Shown here one piece after another: positions 1-7,894 of a stretch of 64,000 nt of DNA; within the stretch, counting starts at the first letter, position 1; each line of letters opens with the position of its first letter. Location of the stretch: assembly GCA_947500645.1 (NCBI GenBank), contig CANMSD010000003.1:308501-372500 (forward strand). Direction: 5' to 3'. The DNA comes from an uncultured Erythrobacter sp. (lineage in GTDB: Bacteria; Pseudomonadota; Alphaproteobacteria; Sphingomonadales; Sphingomonadaceae). The notes under the pieces are model-generated. The model worked only from the letters and a program-made list of their open reading frames with translations. It was not told where the DNA came from and made no database searches. The position numbers were made by a program, and so were the translations under genes.

Positions 1-82
1 CGATTTCGGGCGTGCTCTCACTAGTCAGAGCTGACTGCGGAATTGGCATGGCCCGCGACCGCCCTGCGGTTGCATGCATCAT
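1..82 (-). CDS. 5' end of an unknown eCIS-operon gene (partial)
   Basis: The open frame starts at an ATG whose first bases overlap the TGA of the preceding gene (ATGA overlap) and is preceded by a GGGAGG ribosome site inside that gene. It runs 27 codons and leaves the window without a stop. The visible N-terminus (MMHATAGRSRAMPIPQSA) resembles nothing I recognise. Its place in the operon suggests another component or cargo of the contractile injection system, since effector or core proteins with variable N-termini often follow the AAA+ ATPase in such loci. Identity is unknown; the frame is supported by coupling and ribosome site only. Confidence 0.55.
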   Translation of the reverse strand, partial: MMHATAGRSRAMPIPQSALTSESTPEI

Positions 83-402
83 GACCGAGTACCTCCCGTC
101 TGAACTCCATTCTGTGAGCCAGAGGCTCCGGCGGGAGTGATCGCATCCACGATCTGCGTGGCGATTTGCAGGCCCATCGTCTCTGGCGCGGCTGCATTGG
201 TTAGCTGCAAGCGCAAATTGTCGAGATCGAGCGGGCTCTTTGGATCGGTGTGATTCATCGACACCGCCGCACTCTCCAGCCGCGTTTCCAGCTCTCGAGT
301 AAGCGCAAGCTGCAGTCTGAAGCTCTCGCTTTGCGAAAGTCCTGAAACGCCGAGTTGGTCGATCGCAAGGACGATGTCGGGCGCGTTCCTCATAGGTTCC
401 AC
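79..402 (-). CDS. Small hypothetical protein of the eCIS operon
   Basis: A 107-residue acidic protein with no signal peptide and no membrane segment. The first half is predicted mostly helical, with repeated Leu, Glu and Arg (around residues 15-45). I do not recognise the family. The start overlaps the end of the AAA+ ATPase gene by 13 bases, and the stop overlaps the next start by an ATGA junction, so it is translated within the same operon. Small proteins of this kind are frequent next to the ATPase and terminator genes of extracellular contractile injection systems. A structural or assembly role is inference from context. Confidence 0.7.
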   Translation of the reverse strand: MEPMRNAPDIVLAIDQLGVSGLSQSESFRLQLALTRELETRLESAAVSMNHTDPKSPLDLDNLRLQLTNAAAPETMGLQIATQIVDAITPAGASGSQNGVQTGGTRS

Positions 403-2255
403 CCCGCACCTTCCTGGTCGGTCATGATCCTTCCGACCTTGTCGTATTCGACCGCGGCGCTTTCGCGAATGTGGCGCATGTCGACCGCGCTTTCGTCTCG
501 AGCGGCGCGGAATGCAGCGCCGAGCGCAATATTGCGGATCGTCCCGCCTGCCACGTTGAGCCGCGAGAGCACTTGGTAATCCAGTGATTTGATCGGCACG
601 GCGGCGGGGAAGATGCGCCGCCAGATTTCCTCGCGCTCGCGCTGAGCAGGGAAACGGAAATCGAGGACGAAGCGAATCCTGCGCAGAAATGCCTGGTCGA
701 TATTGTCCTTCAGGTTCGTGGTCAGGATTACGATGCCGCGATAGACTTCGAGCTTCTGCAGCAAGTAGCTCACCTCGATGTTGGCGTGGCGATCATGTGC
801 ATCCTTGACCTCGGAACGCTTACCAAACAGCGCGTCCGCTTCGTCGAACTGCATCACGACACCGCCATCCTCTGCTGCGTCGAACAGCCGGCGAATGTTC
901 TTCTCCGTTTCGCCCAGCCATTTCGAGACGACGGCGGAAAGATCGATCCGGTAAAGGTCCAGCCCGAGCGCATTGGCGATCACTTCGCCAGCCATTGTCT
1001 TGCCTGCACCCGATGGCCCGCTCAGCAGCGCGCTGATCCCCAGTCCGCGATCCTGCAATTTCGAACCAAAGCCCCAGTCTTCGTAAACCTGAGCGCGGTG
1101 GCGAGCATGACCGAGCAGTTCGGCCAGGACGTCCTTCTGCTTCTTGGGCAAAACAAGATCATCCCACTCAACTGAGCTTTCCACCCGCTCGGCCAGCTCG
1201 TTCATCCGCGGGCGAAGGTTTTCCCGGCACGTCGCCCAAATGCGTTGCTCCAGAGCGCATCCTCTAAGCGAGGGGTCGGCGTCGACCGCCTGCTTCACGC
1301 TGGCAGCGAGCTCAGGCGTTGCGCGGAAATTGCCTGAAACCTGCGCGATGGCATCTTCCCATTTCTCGCCCTTGCCGAGATAATCGCGCCAAACCTCCAC
1401 TTGCTCGCGGGCAGTCATGCGAGGCATTTCGATGCGCACTGCGGTGCGATCAGGCACGAGGATTGGCTCGTCGCAGACAATACACACCGGAATGGTCAGC
1501 GCCTGCGCGAGGATGCGCATCTGCGGCTCCTCTGCCTGATTGCCCAGCCTCAGAACCAGCCGCCCGCTCATCAGTCTGATGTCGCGTTCGAGCAAGCGCG
1601 CAAAAGCCAGTAGTTCGCCGGTAGCGCTTGGCAGCATTGCCCCATCGAGAAGGCAGAGCGTCTCACCAAGTTTGTCGCAGGCGGCTTTCATTGCCTGGAC
1701 CTTGCCCTCAGGATCAGTCCCGGTGAGCATCAAGAGCATTGGCGGACAGGGCGAGGAGCGCGCCAGTATCAGATCACGCAATTGCGTTCGGGCGGGTGAC
1801 AATAGGGGCTCGGTTCGAACGACCTGAACATGGTCGGCTATTGCGGATGACAATGCCGGTCGACCAAGCAGGTAGAACATGGCGGACTCGGCCAGTACCA
1901 CCGGTTGACTGGCAAGCGGCGCGCTCGGCATCGCTTCAAGCAAACGGTGCCAACGCAGTCCGCTATCGGCAGATAGCGCGCCCCAATGGGCACCCGGTAC
2001 AGCTGACAAGAGCGTGCCGAATGTCAGCTGACGCCGGTCGTTCCCGCCTTGCGTTTTGGCCAGCTGATCGCCCGCCTCGACTTCCAGCGCCGCATACGCC
2101 GCCAGCAGCAAGGCGTTGCGTTCATAGGTGCCGAGATCAAATATGGCGGCAAGCGTGTCCGCATGGGTGGACACAGGTTCATCGCTCTTGCCGTCGAGCC
2201 AGCTGGCGACGGTAGGAAAGACCTGATGCAGGGGATGGAAGGTTGCCTCGTTCAT
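390..2255 (-). CDS. AAA+ ATPase of contractile injection system (Afp15/Pvc15-like)
   Basis: A 621-residue protein with two AAA-like halves. The first (about residues 150-300) keeps the fold pattern but lacks a Walker A motif. The second is complete: Walker A GPSGAGKT at about 413-420, Walker B VVMQFDEAD at about 466-474, sensor LTTN at about 511-514 and a likely arginine finger near 525. In eCIS loci such ATPases are needed for particle assembly or cargo loading; they are not the ClpV-type recycling ATPase of type VI secretion. Start and stop are coupled to the neighbours: the ATG overlaps the DUF4255 gene's TGA by four bases, and the 3' end overlaps the 107-residue gene. Family assignment is firm; the exact role is inferred from location. 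Confidence 0.88.
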   Translation of the reverse strand: MNEATFHPLHQVFPTVASWLDGKSDEPVSTHADTLAAIFDLGTYERNALLLAAYAALEVEAGDQLAKTQGGNDRRQLTFGTLLSAVPGAHWGALSADSGLRWHRLLEAMPSAPLASQPVVLAESAMFYLLGRPALSSAIADHVQVVRTEPLLSPARTQLRDLILARSSPCPPMLLMLTGTDPEGKVQAMKAACDKLGETLCLLDGAMLPSATGELLAFARLLERDIRLMSGRLVLRLGNQAEEPQMRILAQALTIPVCIVCDEPILVPDRTAVRIEMPRMTAREQVEVWRDYLGKGEKWEDAIAQVSGNFRATPELAASVKQAVDADPSLRGCALEQRIWATCRENLRPRMNELAERVESSVEWDDLVLPKKQKDVLAELLGHARHRAQVYEDWGFGSKLQDRGLGISALLSGPSGAGKTMAGEVIANALGLDLYRIDLSAVVSKWLGETEKNIRRLFDAAEDGGVVMQFDEADALFGKRSEVKDAHDRHANIEVSYLLQKLEVYRGIVILTTNLKDNIDQAFLRRIRFVLDFRFPAQREREEIWRRIFPAAVPIKSLDYQVLSRLNVAGGTIRNIALGAAFRAARDESAVDMRHIRESAAVEYDKVGRIMTDQEGAGWNL

Positions 2256-3514
2256 GCGATGCTCACCAGTGGACCTGCGATCTCGCCATGATCGTTCGCG
2301 CCTGGATTATCGACCAATGTGACGGGGCTGACGAAGCCGCCGATATCGAGACGGGCGAGATAGTCGCCGGTTGGCAGATCGCTGAATGGGAAGGTAAGGG
2401 TGGCAGCTGGAAAAACCGCGCCGCTTAGGTCGGCTTCGAACTGGAAGTGACCGGCATTGGCCGGATCGCGGCGGTCGAGAAGGAGCACCGCCTTTTGCCC
2501 TTCAGCGAGTGAAGGCACGACTGACAATTGAATTGTCCCGTTTCGTGTCGCGCCACCACCGCTGGCTGTGATGGTGCCAATCGAAATGGTTGGGACGATG
2601 GCGAATGACAGCCCTTGCGAGCCGCTGCGCAGATGGGCCGGCTGGTCAGGCTTCAGCGGACCCAGAACCCGTAGCGAATGAGCGCCAGCTGCCAGTTCCT
2701 GACCGCCCATCCTGCTTGCTTCCAACCGGATTTGCAGTTGTTCTGGGCTTACGTCGGCGCCCGCAAGATCGAAGTCGATTCCGTCGATCGACAGGCCGAT
2801 CCCGGCTTGGCCGAAGCCGCTTCCAACGATGAGTGCGTCCGCATCCCACGTAACCGGAGCACGTGCTCCCTGTGTCCCGGAGATACCGTCGAGCTTGAGG
2901 TTGGAAAATGGAGAGACCCAGATTCCCGGACGCGCAACTGGAAGCGAAAGGCTTGCTGCGTCTTCCGTTTCGATCGCCACATGGCTCATGCGATATGCAA
3001 GAGAAAGCGCGTAAGGCACCTGATAGAAAATCGACCAGACTTTCGAGAAGTCATCGATGCTCATCAGCTCACGTGAGACATGCACTTTGGAAAGGGCTTC
3101 GGCCAGATCGCTGTCGCCCAGATCGGCGTTGTCGGCGATCGCTGCGGTGATGTTGGCGACGGTCAGTAGCGGGACTTTCTCCAGCGCTAGCATGACGTTG
3201 GCCATCATGCGCTCTGGTTCGAAATCCTCCGCGTCGCCGTAGAAACTGAAGATGTAGTGCAGATCGAGCGCAAGCCGCGCAGGCCCCAGCGACCTTCCGC
3301 CGGATGTGCGGTTGGGGAAGTGGGTGTTGGCGTGTGAAGTGTTGGGTTCGACGCGGTAGAGATGGATGTTGACCAATGCGTCGTCGTCGTCTGCCAGCGC
3401 GGCCGTCGGCGTGCCGAGCCGAACCGTCGCACTGGACACAGCCGCTACGGCTGCGGACAGGACTTGCCTGCGCAGCGCGCTGCTGACCGTGGCCAAGGCG
3501 AGCGAATTGCTCAT
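2252..3514 (-). CDS. DUF4255 (Pvc16/Afp16-like) tail terminator protein with beta-rich extension
   Basis: A 420-residue protein. Residues 1 to about 190 match the DUF4255 pattern: an N-terminal helix (SLALATVSSALRR), a segment with VNIHLYRVEPN, then LALDLHYIFSFYGD. In PVC/Afp-type particles this domain caps the distal end of the tube and sheath. Residues 200-420 are Gly-, Ser- and Val-rich, with repeated beta-strand patterns suggestive of IPT/TIG or Ig-like folds. That makes the protein about twice the length of a bare DUF4255 domain. The start overlaps the stop of the proline-rich gene by ATGA, and its own stop overlaps the ATPase start the same way. A decorating or anchoring role for the extension is inference. 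Confidence 0.85.
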   Translation of the reverse strand: MSNSLALATVSSALRRQVLSAAVAAVSSATVRLGTPTAALADDDDALVNIHLYRVEPNTSHANTHFPNRTSGGRSLGPARLALDLHYIFSFYGDAEDFEPERMMANVMLALEKVPLLTVANITAAIADNADLGDSDLAEALSKVHVSRELMSIDDFSKVWSIFYQVPYALSLAYRMSHVAIETEDAASLSLPVARPGIWVSPFSNLKLDGISGTQGARAPVTWDADALIVGSGFGQAGIGLSIDGIDFDLAGADVSPEQLQIRLEASRMGGQELAAGAHSLRVLGPLKPDQPAHLRSGSQGLSFAIVPTISIGTITASGGGATRNGTIQLSVVPSLAEGQKAVLLLDRRDPANAGHFQFEADLSGAVFPAATLTFPFSDLPTGDYLARLDIGGFVSPVTLVDNPGANDHGEIAGPLVSIA

Positions 3515-4464
3515 GAGTTGGATTCCGCAATGAAGGCGTCGAGCGACATTCCGATCGTCTGAGCGGTTGGCGCTGGAGTTGCGGCTGGCGCTGCTGGCGG
3601 CGGCACCGTGACGTCAACGCGGCCAATCCGCACTTCAATTCGGCGAGGTTGAGCTGGCGGTTCGGGTGATTTGCGTGAATGACGCAACGCGGCTTCGCTT
3701 TGCACTGGCGCAGCACGGAGGGGCGCGGCCACTGGCGGCGGTGCTATTGGCTGCTGCGGCGGTGCTGGGGTGTGTGCAGATTGAGTCGGACTTTCGGTCA
3801 AGCGGTTGTTCGGCTTTGCGTCAGTATCGCTGGCAGGCTGAGGACTGGCGGGTTGGCGTACCGATGTCTCAACCTGCGGCTCAATAGCAGCCTCAACGCG
3901 CGGCGTGGCCACCGGCGTCGCCTGAGAAGTGCTTGGATTTCCGTCAGGCCTGGTCTGCTGTGTGTCGACGCTGACCGGATCGATGTTTTGCGAGGCCCTC
4001 GGTTCCGAACTTGGTTGTTGCGGACCGGACGGGTTTTCAGCGCGCCTTCTAACGCTTCGCGGAGCAGGATAAGCCGGAGCAGCGCTGGTCTGCGGTGCAT
4101 TTGCAACTGCAGGTGCAGTGACAGGTGCGGAGTCGGCGATGCCGCCAATCTCGCTCGCGATGGTCACAGCTGCTGGAGTAGCGGGCGGGACGACCGAGGC
4201 CGACGCCGCCGGAATAGGCGAAGCTGGTTGCGGAGTGGGAAGAGCGTGCTGAGCAGGCGGATCAGTTTGCGCGGGCGCGCGAGCCGCCATTGGCATCGGA
4301 ATGGGCGGCGGCGTTGAGTCGATCTCTGCGGTGCTCTCGAATGGATCGCCTTCTGCCTGCGCAAGAGGCGTTTCGCCTTGCTCGAACGGAGACAGCTGTC
4401 TCGGACGCAGGATATTCTCGGTCCCGCGACCGCGTTGGTAGATTTGGTTGAACAGGCCGCTCAT
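3511..4464 (-). CDS. Proline-rich eCIS-associated protein
   Basis: A 317-residue protein starting at MSGLFNQIYQRGRG; a longer upstream frame exists, but the ATG at 4464 forms an ATGA overlap with the baseplate gene stop. The middle (about residues 45-270) is low-complexity and rich in Pro, Ala, Gln, Ser and Thr, so it is probably disordered. The ends are ordered-looking: an N-terminal SGLFNQIYQRGRG...ILRPRQLSPFE box and a C-terminal box with RIEVRIGRVDVTV followed by MSLDAFIAE. A similar 'IGR(V/I)-(D/E)V' tail followed by a short acidic/aromatic end is something I associate with unnamed eCIS-operon proteins. No signal peptide. The function is unknown; a flexible linker tethering two particle parts is a guess. 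Confidence 0.75.
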   Translation of the reverse strand: MSGLFNQIYQRGRGTENILRPRQLSPFEQGETPLAQAEGDPFESTAEIDSTPPPIPMPMAARAPAQTDPPAQHALPTPQPASPIPAASASVVPPATPAAVTIASEIGGIADSAPVTAPAVANAPQTSAAPAYPAPRSVRRRAENPSGPQQPSSEPRASQNIDPVSVDTQQTRPDGNPSTSQATPVATPRVEAAIEPQVETSVRQPASPQPASDTDAKPNNRLTESPTQSAHTPAPPQQPIAPPPVAAPLRAAPVQSEAALRHSRKSPEPPAQPRRIEVRIGRVDVTVPPPAAPAATPAPTAQTIGMSLDAFIAESNS

Positions 4465-5177
4465 TGTGCGATCCGTCCGAGATAATAGCGCCGCCGTTCG
4501 TTTGGCATCGCCAGGATCGCATCCTCGCTCCAGTGATAGGCCAAAGCGATTTCGGCAACTTCGCTGAGGACCTGATCGGATGCGCGCGCCATTTCTTCGG
4601 CCAGAAACCGCGCAGGATCGAACAGGACGGATTGCTCGGCTCCGCAATCAGGACATTCGGTCGCGATCCAGATGTTTGTCAGCGGATCCAGCTCTGCCGC
4701 ACTTTCGAGCGCTTCGTCCAATGCAGTCTCCGGCACGTCCAGAGCTGAGGCCAGATAGGTGCGAGCATGCTCCGGCTCGGAGCATCGTTCGATTGCGATC
4801 AGATCGTGGACAATTAGTGGGCGGATTGCATAGCTGGCACCGTCGATCGTGGCTTCGTGAGTTTCGATTGCTTGGGTGTCGTCAGCGTGCTCTGGCCCAA
4901 AGCCCATTTCTGCCGGATCGAGATTCAGCTCGTATACGCCGCCGCATTCACCGCAGGTCGGCGCGCAGTGCCAAACCGATCCAAAATGCCTCTGCCGCAA
5001 GGCGACCAGAGCATTGTCGAGCTTGCCGAGCGGCCAGGCCTCCACCTGGTCGCGCGAAAGCCCCGGTGACGAGCGGCATATAGCCCGCACGCCCCAATCT
5101 GCTGGCGAAACTCGCCGCGAAACCTCCCCCAGATCAAGTATCGCGGCGCCGCCTAAAAGGCCTTGCCTAGCGCTCAT
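4461..5177 (-). CDS. T4-type baseplate protein (gp26-like) with zinc-ribbon cysteines
   Basis: A 238-residue protein resembling the T4 phage baseplate (gp26-type) family found in extracellular contractile injection clusters. The sequence has two cysteine knuckles, C71-x3-C75-x2-C78 (CAPTCGEC) and C175-x2-C178 (CPDC), which could bind one zinc ion. The C-terminal third carries an ALAYHWSEDAILAMPNERRRYYL stretch typical of tail or baseplate chaperone-like proteins, in which WSEDAIL and RRRYYL are the key parts. It starts two bases after the tube gene's stop with only a weak ribosome site, so coupled translation is likely. Its stop overlaps the next ATG. The call rests on motif pattern and gene order. 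Confidence 0.8.
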   Translation of the reverse strand: MSARQGLLGGAAILDLGEVSRRVSPADWGVRAICRSSPGLSRDQVEAWPLGKLDNALVALRQRHFGSVWHCAPTCGECGGVYELNLDPAEMGFGPEHADDTQAIETHEATIDGASYAIRPLIVHDLIAIERCSEPEHARTYLASALDVPETALDEALESAAELDPLTNIWIATECPDCGAEQSVLFDPARFLAEEMARASDQVLSEVAEIALAYHWSEDAILAMPNERRRYYLGRIAQ

Positions 5178-5179
5178 CG

Positions 5180-5707
5180 TTATTCAGGCACCACGAAGCT
5201 CGGTTCTTCGGGCTCCTCGACATCTACATCGCGGATCCAGCCTTCGTTCTCGAGCTTGAGCGTTTGGATGGCGACGGCGCTGGCTGACGCATCGAGGTCA
5301 GGGAATGCCTGGAACTCGGATGGCCAGCAGCGGAAGATCTTATACGCTAGGGCGAGCTGGCCAGCTTCATTGTATATCTCAAGCAGCAAGTCCTGGCGGA
5401 AATCCTTTAGCGAGACTTCCGATCCAAGCCCGCCTTCATAATTCCAGACTTTGTTGGCCCATTGCTCAAACTGCTTGTCGTGAGTTACCCCACGTTCAAG
5501 CGTGATGGCGTCGTACTCGGTTTGGCCAGGCGACTTGCGAGAAGTCGAAGGATCACCGCCTTCGCGATGTTTTACCACTTCGGTTGTACGTTTGAGACCG
5601 CCCATCTTGCTTAGCCCGGCGACATAGGTTCCGTCTTCCAGTTTGAGGCGGAACTTGTACGTTTTGTAGGGATCAAAGCGTTCGGCGTTTTTGCTGAATT
5701 GCGGCAT
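5180..5707 (-). CDS. Contractile injection system tail tube protein
   Basis: A 175-residue protein of the T4 gp19-like tube family. It begins with the FDPYKTYKFRLKLEDG pattern, has the GLKRTTEVVKHREGGD segment, and ends with ENEGWIRDVDVEEPEEPSFV, where LKLENEGW is the usual tube signature. It forms the inner tube polymerised inside the sheath. Only one tube gene is visible here, whereas Afp and PVC carry several. The start at 5707 has a strong GAGGGGGAG ribosome site 13 bases after the sheath stop. It lies directly downstream of the sheath gene, as in most eCIS operons. Confidence 0.92.
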   Translation of the reverse strand: MPQFSKNAERFDPYKTYKFRLKLEDGTYVAGLSKMGGLKRTTEVVKHREGGDPSTSRKSPGQTEYDAITLERGVTHDKQFEQWANKVWNYEGGLGSEVSLKDFRQDLLLEIYNEAGQLALAYKIFRCWPSEFQAFPDLDASASAVAIQTLKLENEGWIRDVDVEEPEEPSFVVPE

Positions 5708-5720
5708 GGCTATCTCCCCC

Positions 5721-7346
5721 TCACGCAGCGTTGCGGATTTGTTGGATTGAAATCACTACAAACTCGGCCGGTTGCAGTGGGGCGAATCCGACGACGATGT
5801 TCACGATCCCGCGATTGATGTCGTCCTGAGTGGTTGTGCTGCTGTCGCACTTGACGAAATAGGCTTCCTTCGGGCTTGTCCCCTGGAAGGCACCTTGCAG
5901 AAACAGGCGTTGCATGAAGCTGCCGACAGATAGGCGTATCTGCGCCCACAGCGGTTCGTCATTGCCTTCGAACACGACCCATTGCGTGCCGCGGAACAGG
6001 CTTTCTTCAATGAACAGGGCCAATCGCCTTACCGACACGTATTTGTAGTCGTCGGACAGCTGGTCGGCACCCTTCAGCGTCCTCGCTCCCCAGACTGTGC
6101 GCCCGATATTGGGAAATGTGCGAAGACAGTTGACCGCAACCGGGTTGAGAAGGCCGTTCTCGTCATCGGTCAGTTTGACCGTCAGCGCTTCGGTTCCGAC
6201 AATGGTTGCGCCCAGGCCAGCGGGTGCCTTGAACACGCCGCGTTGCGTGTCTGTGCGAGCCATCACCCCGGCGACCGCGCCGCATGGCGGGAAGGTATCA
6301 AGCTGCCCCCCAAGCAGCGGATCGCGCTTGCGCAAGCGCGGGAAGTAGAGCGCAGCAAAGTCTGCATCGGCGAGCGCCATTATGTCGCCAGCAGCAATGC
6401 TGGCCTTGGCGGTCGAAGCTGCGCTGTCCGGTATCGCGTCCCAGCCAGAGAGGGGGTCGACGATGAACAGCGCGCGCCGTTCGCGGCAGAAATTGGCGGC
6501 TGCTTCGCGCAAGTCTTTCGATACGTCGTCCCCGCGATCCACTGGCGGAATGCACAGCAGGTTGAAGATGTCAGCGCGACGCAGCGCGTGCATTCCAGTC
6601 TTGGAGTCCTGTTCGCCTTCGAGAACTGCATCGTCGACGTCTTGCCCCTCATTGCCTCCTTGCGCAGGCGTTGGGTCGGGAACGCCATCGGTCTCTGTCG
6701 CTGCGGCTGGTCGCGCTCCAAAGCGCGGGGTTCCATCGCCATCAGGCAGAAACTCGACCAGTTGTGACATTTCGCCGAGCACACGATCGAAACGGCGCTC
6801 CCCGCCCGTTTCCGCCAGCACGAGGTTTGGGTGCACTTCTTGCGCGCCGGTTGCCGTGTCGACGATCGTCAAGGTGAACAGGTCATCGGCACTGACGCCA
6901 TATTTTGCGGCGATAGCAGTGCGGGCGTCATCTGCGGCCGGGTGTCCGACCCAACCCTGGAGATTGTCACCCCAGCTTCCTGGGCTCTTGGCGCGAAGAC
7001 GCAACGTCCCGAGTATCAGGCGCGCTCGACCGTCAGCCCACTGGACATCGGCGGGATCGGTCTCGTCATCATCGTCGAGCGGATTAAACACGCGAACGAC
7101 TTCGCATTGGCCGCCGCCATTAGCGAAGAAGTCCTCGACGCAATAGCTCATCGTGCTGTCGCTCGCGAGTCCGCCAAAGCGTCGCGTAAATTCACCGAAA
7201 TTGAAACACGCCACAGGCTCGTTGACGGGGCCGCGACCGGCCTTTCCGACAAAGGCTGCGATTGATGTTGGTACGCCCGCGACCGTGCGAACACCGGAGT
7301 CGACCTCCTGCACATACACACCGGGATAAGTGGGACTGACGGCCAT
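5721..7346 (-). CDS. Contractile injection system tail sheath protein
   Basis: A 541-residue phage-type sheath protein. I start it at MAVSPTYPGVYVQEVDSG because this matches the family N-terminus and has an AGGGAGGAAA ribosome site; an in-frame extension to 7454 lacks both. The N-terminal beta domain, a central variable insertion of acidic and Gly/Pro-rich sequence (about residues 200-240), and the C-terminal core (WAQIRLSVGSFMQRLF, then GFAPLQPAEFVV) occur in the expected order. The C-terminal strand is the one that links neighbouring subunits in contraction. It is the first gene of the eCIS operon, with a sigma-54-like promoter element about 115 bases upstream. Confidence 0.93.
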   Translation of the reverse strand: MAVSPTYPGVYVQEVDSGVRTVAGVPTSIAAFVGKAGRGPVNEPVACFNFGEFTRRFGGLASDSTMSYCVEDFFANGGGQCEVVRVFNPLDDDDETDPADVQWADGRARLILGTLRLRAKSPGSWGDNLQGWVGHPAADDARTAIAAKYGVSADDLFTLTIVDTATGAQEVHPNLVLAETGGERRFDRVLGEMSQLVEFLPDGDGTPRFGARPAAATETDGVPDPTPAQGGNEGQDVDDAVLEGEQDSKTGMHALRRADIFNLLCIPPVDRGDDVSKDLREAAANFCRERRALFIVDPLSGWDAIPDSAASTAKASIAAGDIMALADADFAALYFPRLRKRDPLLGGQLDTFPPCGAVAGVMARTDTQRGVFKAPAGLGATIVGTEALTVKLTDDENGLLNPVAVNCLRTFPNIGRTVWGARTLKGADQLSDDYKYVSVRRLALFIEESLFRGTQWVVFEGNDEPLWAQIRLSVGSFMQRLFLQGAFQGTSPKEAYFVKCDSSTTTQDDINRGIVNIVVGFAPLQPAEFVVISIQQIRNAA

Positions 7347-7460
7347 GAATTTCCTCCCTATCGTCTCGCAGACAAGCTGCAGCACTAGCTGATGCGGAAG
7401 AAACGGCGCGCACACAGGTGTACGGCTCCCAATAAAGGGTCCGCAATAATCCATATCCGG

Positions 7461-7475
7461 GCAAAAGTTATGCCA
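7461..7475 (-). promoter_or_regulatory. Candidate sigma-54 (-24/-12) promoter for the eCIS operon
   Basis: On the minus strand the sequence is TGGCATAACTTTTGC, which fits the -24 (TGGCAY) and -12 (TTGC) elements with the canonical ten bases between the GG and GC pairs. It lies about 115 bases upstream of the sheath start codon and points into the operon. This is a pattern match only. It would require RpoN and an enhancer-binding activator in this organism. Confidence 0.45.
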
Positions 7476-7544
7476 GAATCAAGGAGTTCAGCTAAATTTT
7501 AGGCGATCCGAAGTATTTTTTAGTTAAATCTTCGTTATGGCTCG

Positions 7545-7574
7545 TTCATACCCACCATAAGAATGGGCTATAAT
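7545..7574 (+). promoter_or_regulatory. Candidate sigma-70 promoter facing clpB
   Basis: A TTCATA box (7545-7550) and a perfect TATAAT box (7569-7574) are separated by 18 bases. Transcription would start near 7581 and give clpB a leader of about 310 bases, or make a separate short RNA. No gene start follows directly. Confidence 0.4.
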
Positions 7575-7813
7575 GAATTCAGTACTCAACGAAATACCCT
7601 AGAGTCGGCATTTTTGAGAGTCGTTACTGAGCATATACTCAATTTTTTCAATGACAAGTCTCTGGCGGGAAATGGTGCCAAGCGTTCCAGAATTCCGATG
7701 AATTGCGCGTGCTCAAGAGGAAGTTTTGCTCTCGCCAACGCGAGCTGATAGCTGGTTCAAGGTAGGTTTTCTGCGGGTTCTCACGGAGCTGGAGGGCAAA
7801 AACACATGCCAAA

Positions 7814-7843
7814 CTTGCGGTTTGCTTCGCAAGACCCACCTAT
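7814..7843 (+). promoter_or_regulatory. Candidate heat-shock (sigma-32) promoter of clpB
   Basis: CTTGCGG, 14 bases, then CCCACCTAT resembles the RpoH consensus (CTTGAAA, 13-14 bases, CCCCATNT). The spacer holds a 6-bp inverted repeat, CTTGCG...CGCAAG (7814-7833), overlapping the -35 box. It lies about 50 bases from the clpB start, as expected for a heat-shock gene. Confidence 0.5.
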
Positions 7844-7894
7844 GACGGTAACACACCTCCTCTTGAGGCGAGCCAATCTGACAAGGGATCACGC

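Larger units (their letters stand above)
7347..7894. other. Divergent intergenic region between eCIS operon and clpB
   Basis: This 548-base gap separates the leftward eCIS operon from rightward clpB and is notably AT-rich between about 7490 and 7680. It holds a sigma-54-like element for the eCIS side, a consensus TATAAT -10 box facing right, and a heat-shock-like promoter with an embedded inverted repeat close to clpB. Short frames within it show no family resemblance or convincing ribosome site, and I do not call them as genes. Confidence 0.6.

Noticed and set aside
3679..4317. 212-codon plus-strand frame in the proline-rich eCIS gene
   Set aside because: Arg-, Ser- and Cys-rich shadow translation of proline-rich codons, antisense to a coupled operon gene.
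7563..7748. Small 61-codon frame right after the TATAAT box
   Set aside because: The ATG lies upstream of or within the -10 box, so it would not be in that transcript; no ribosome site or homology pattern.
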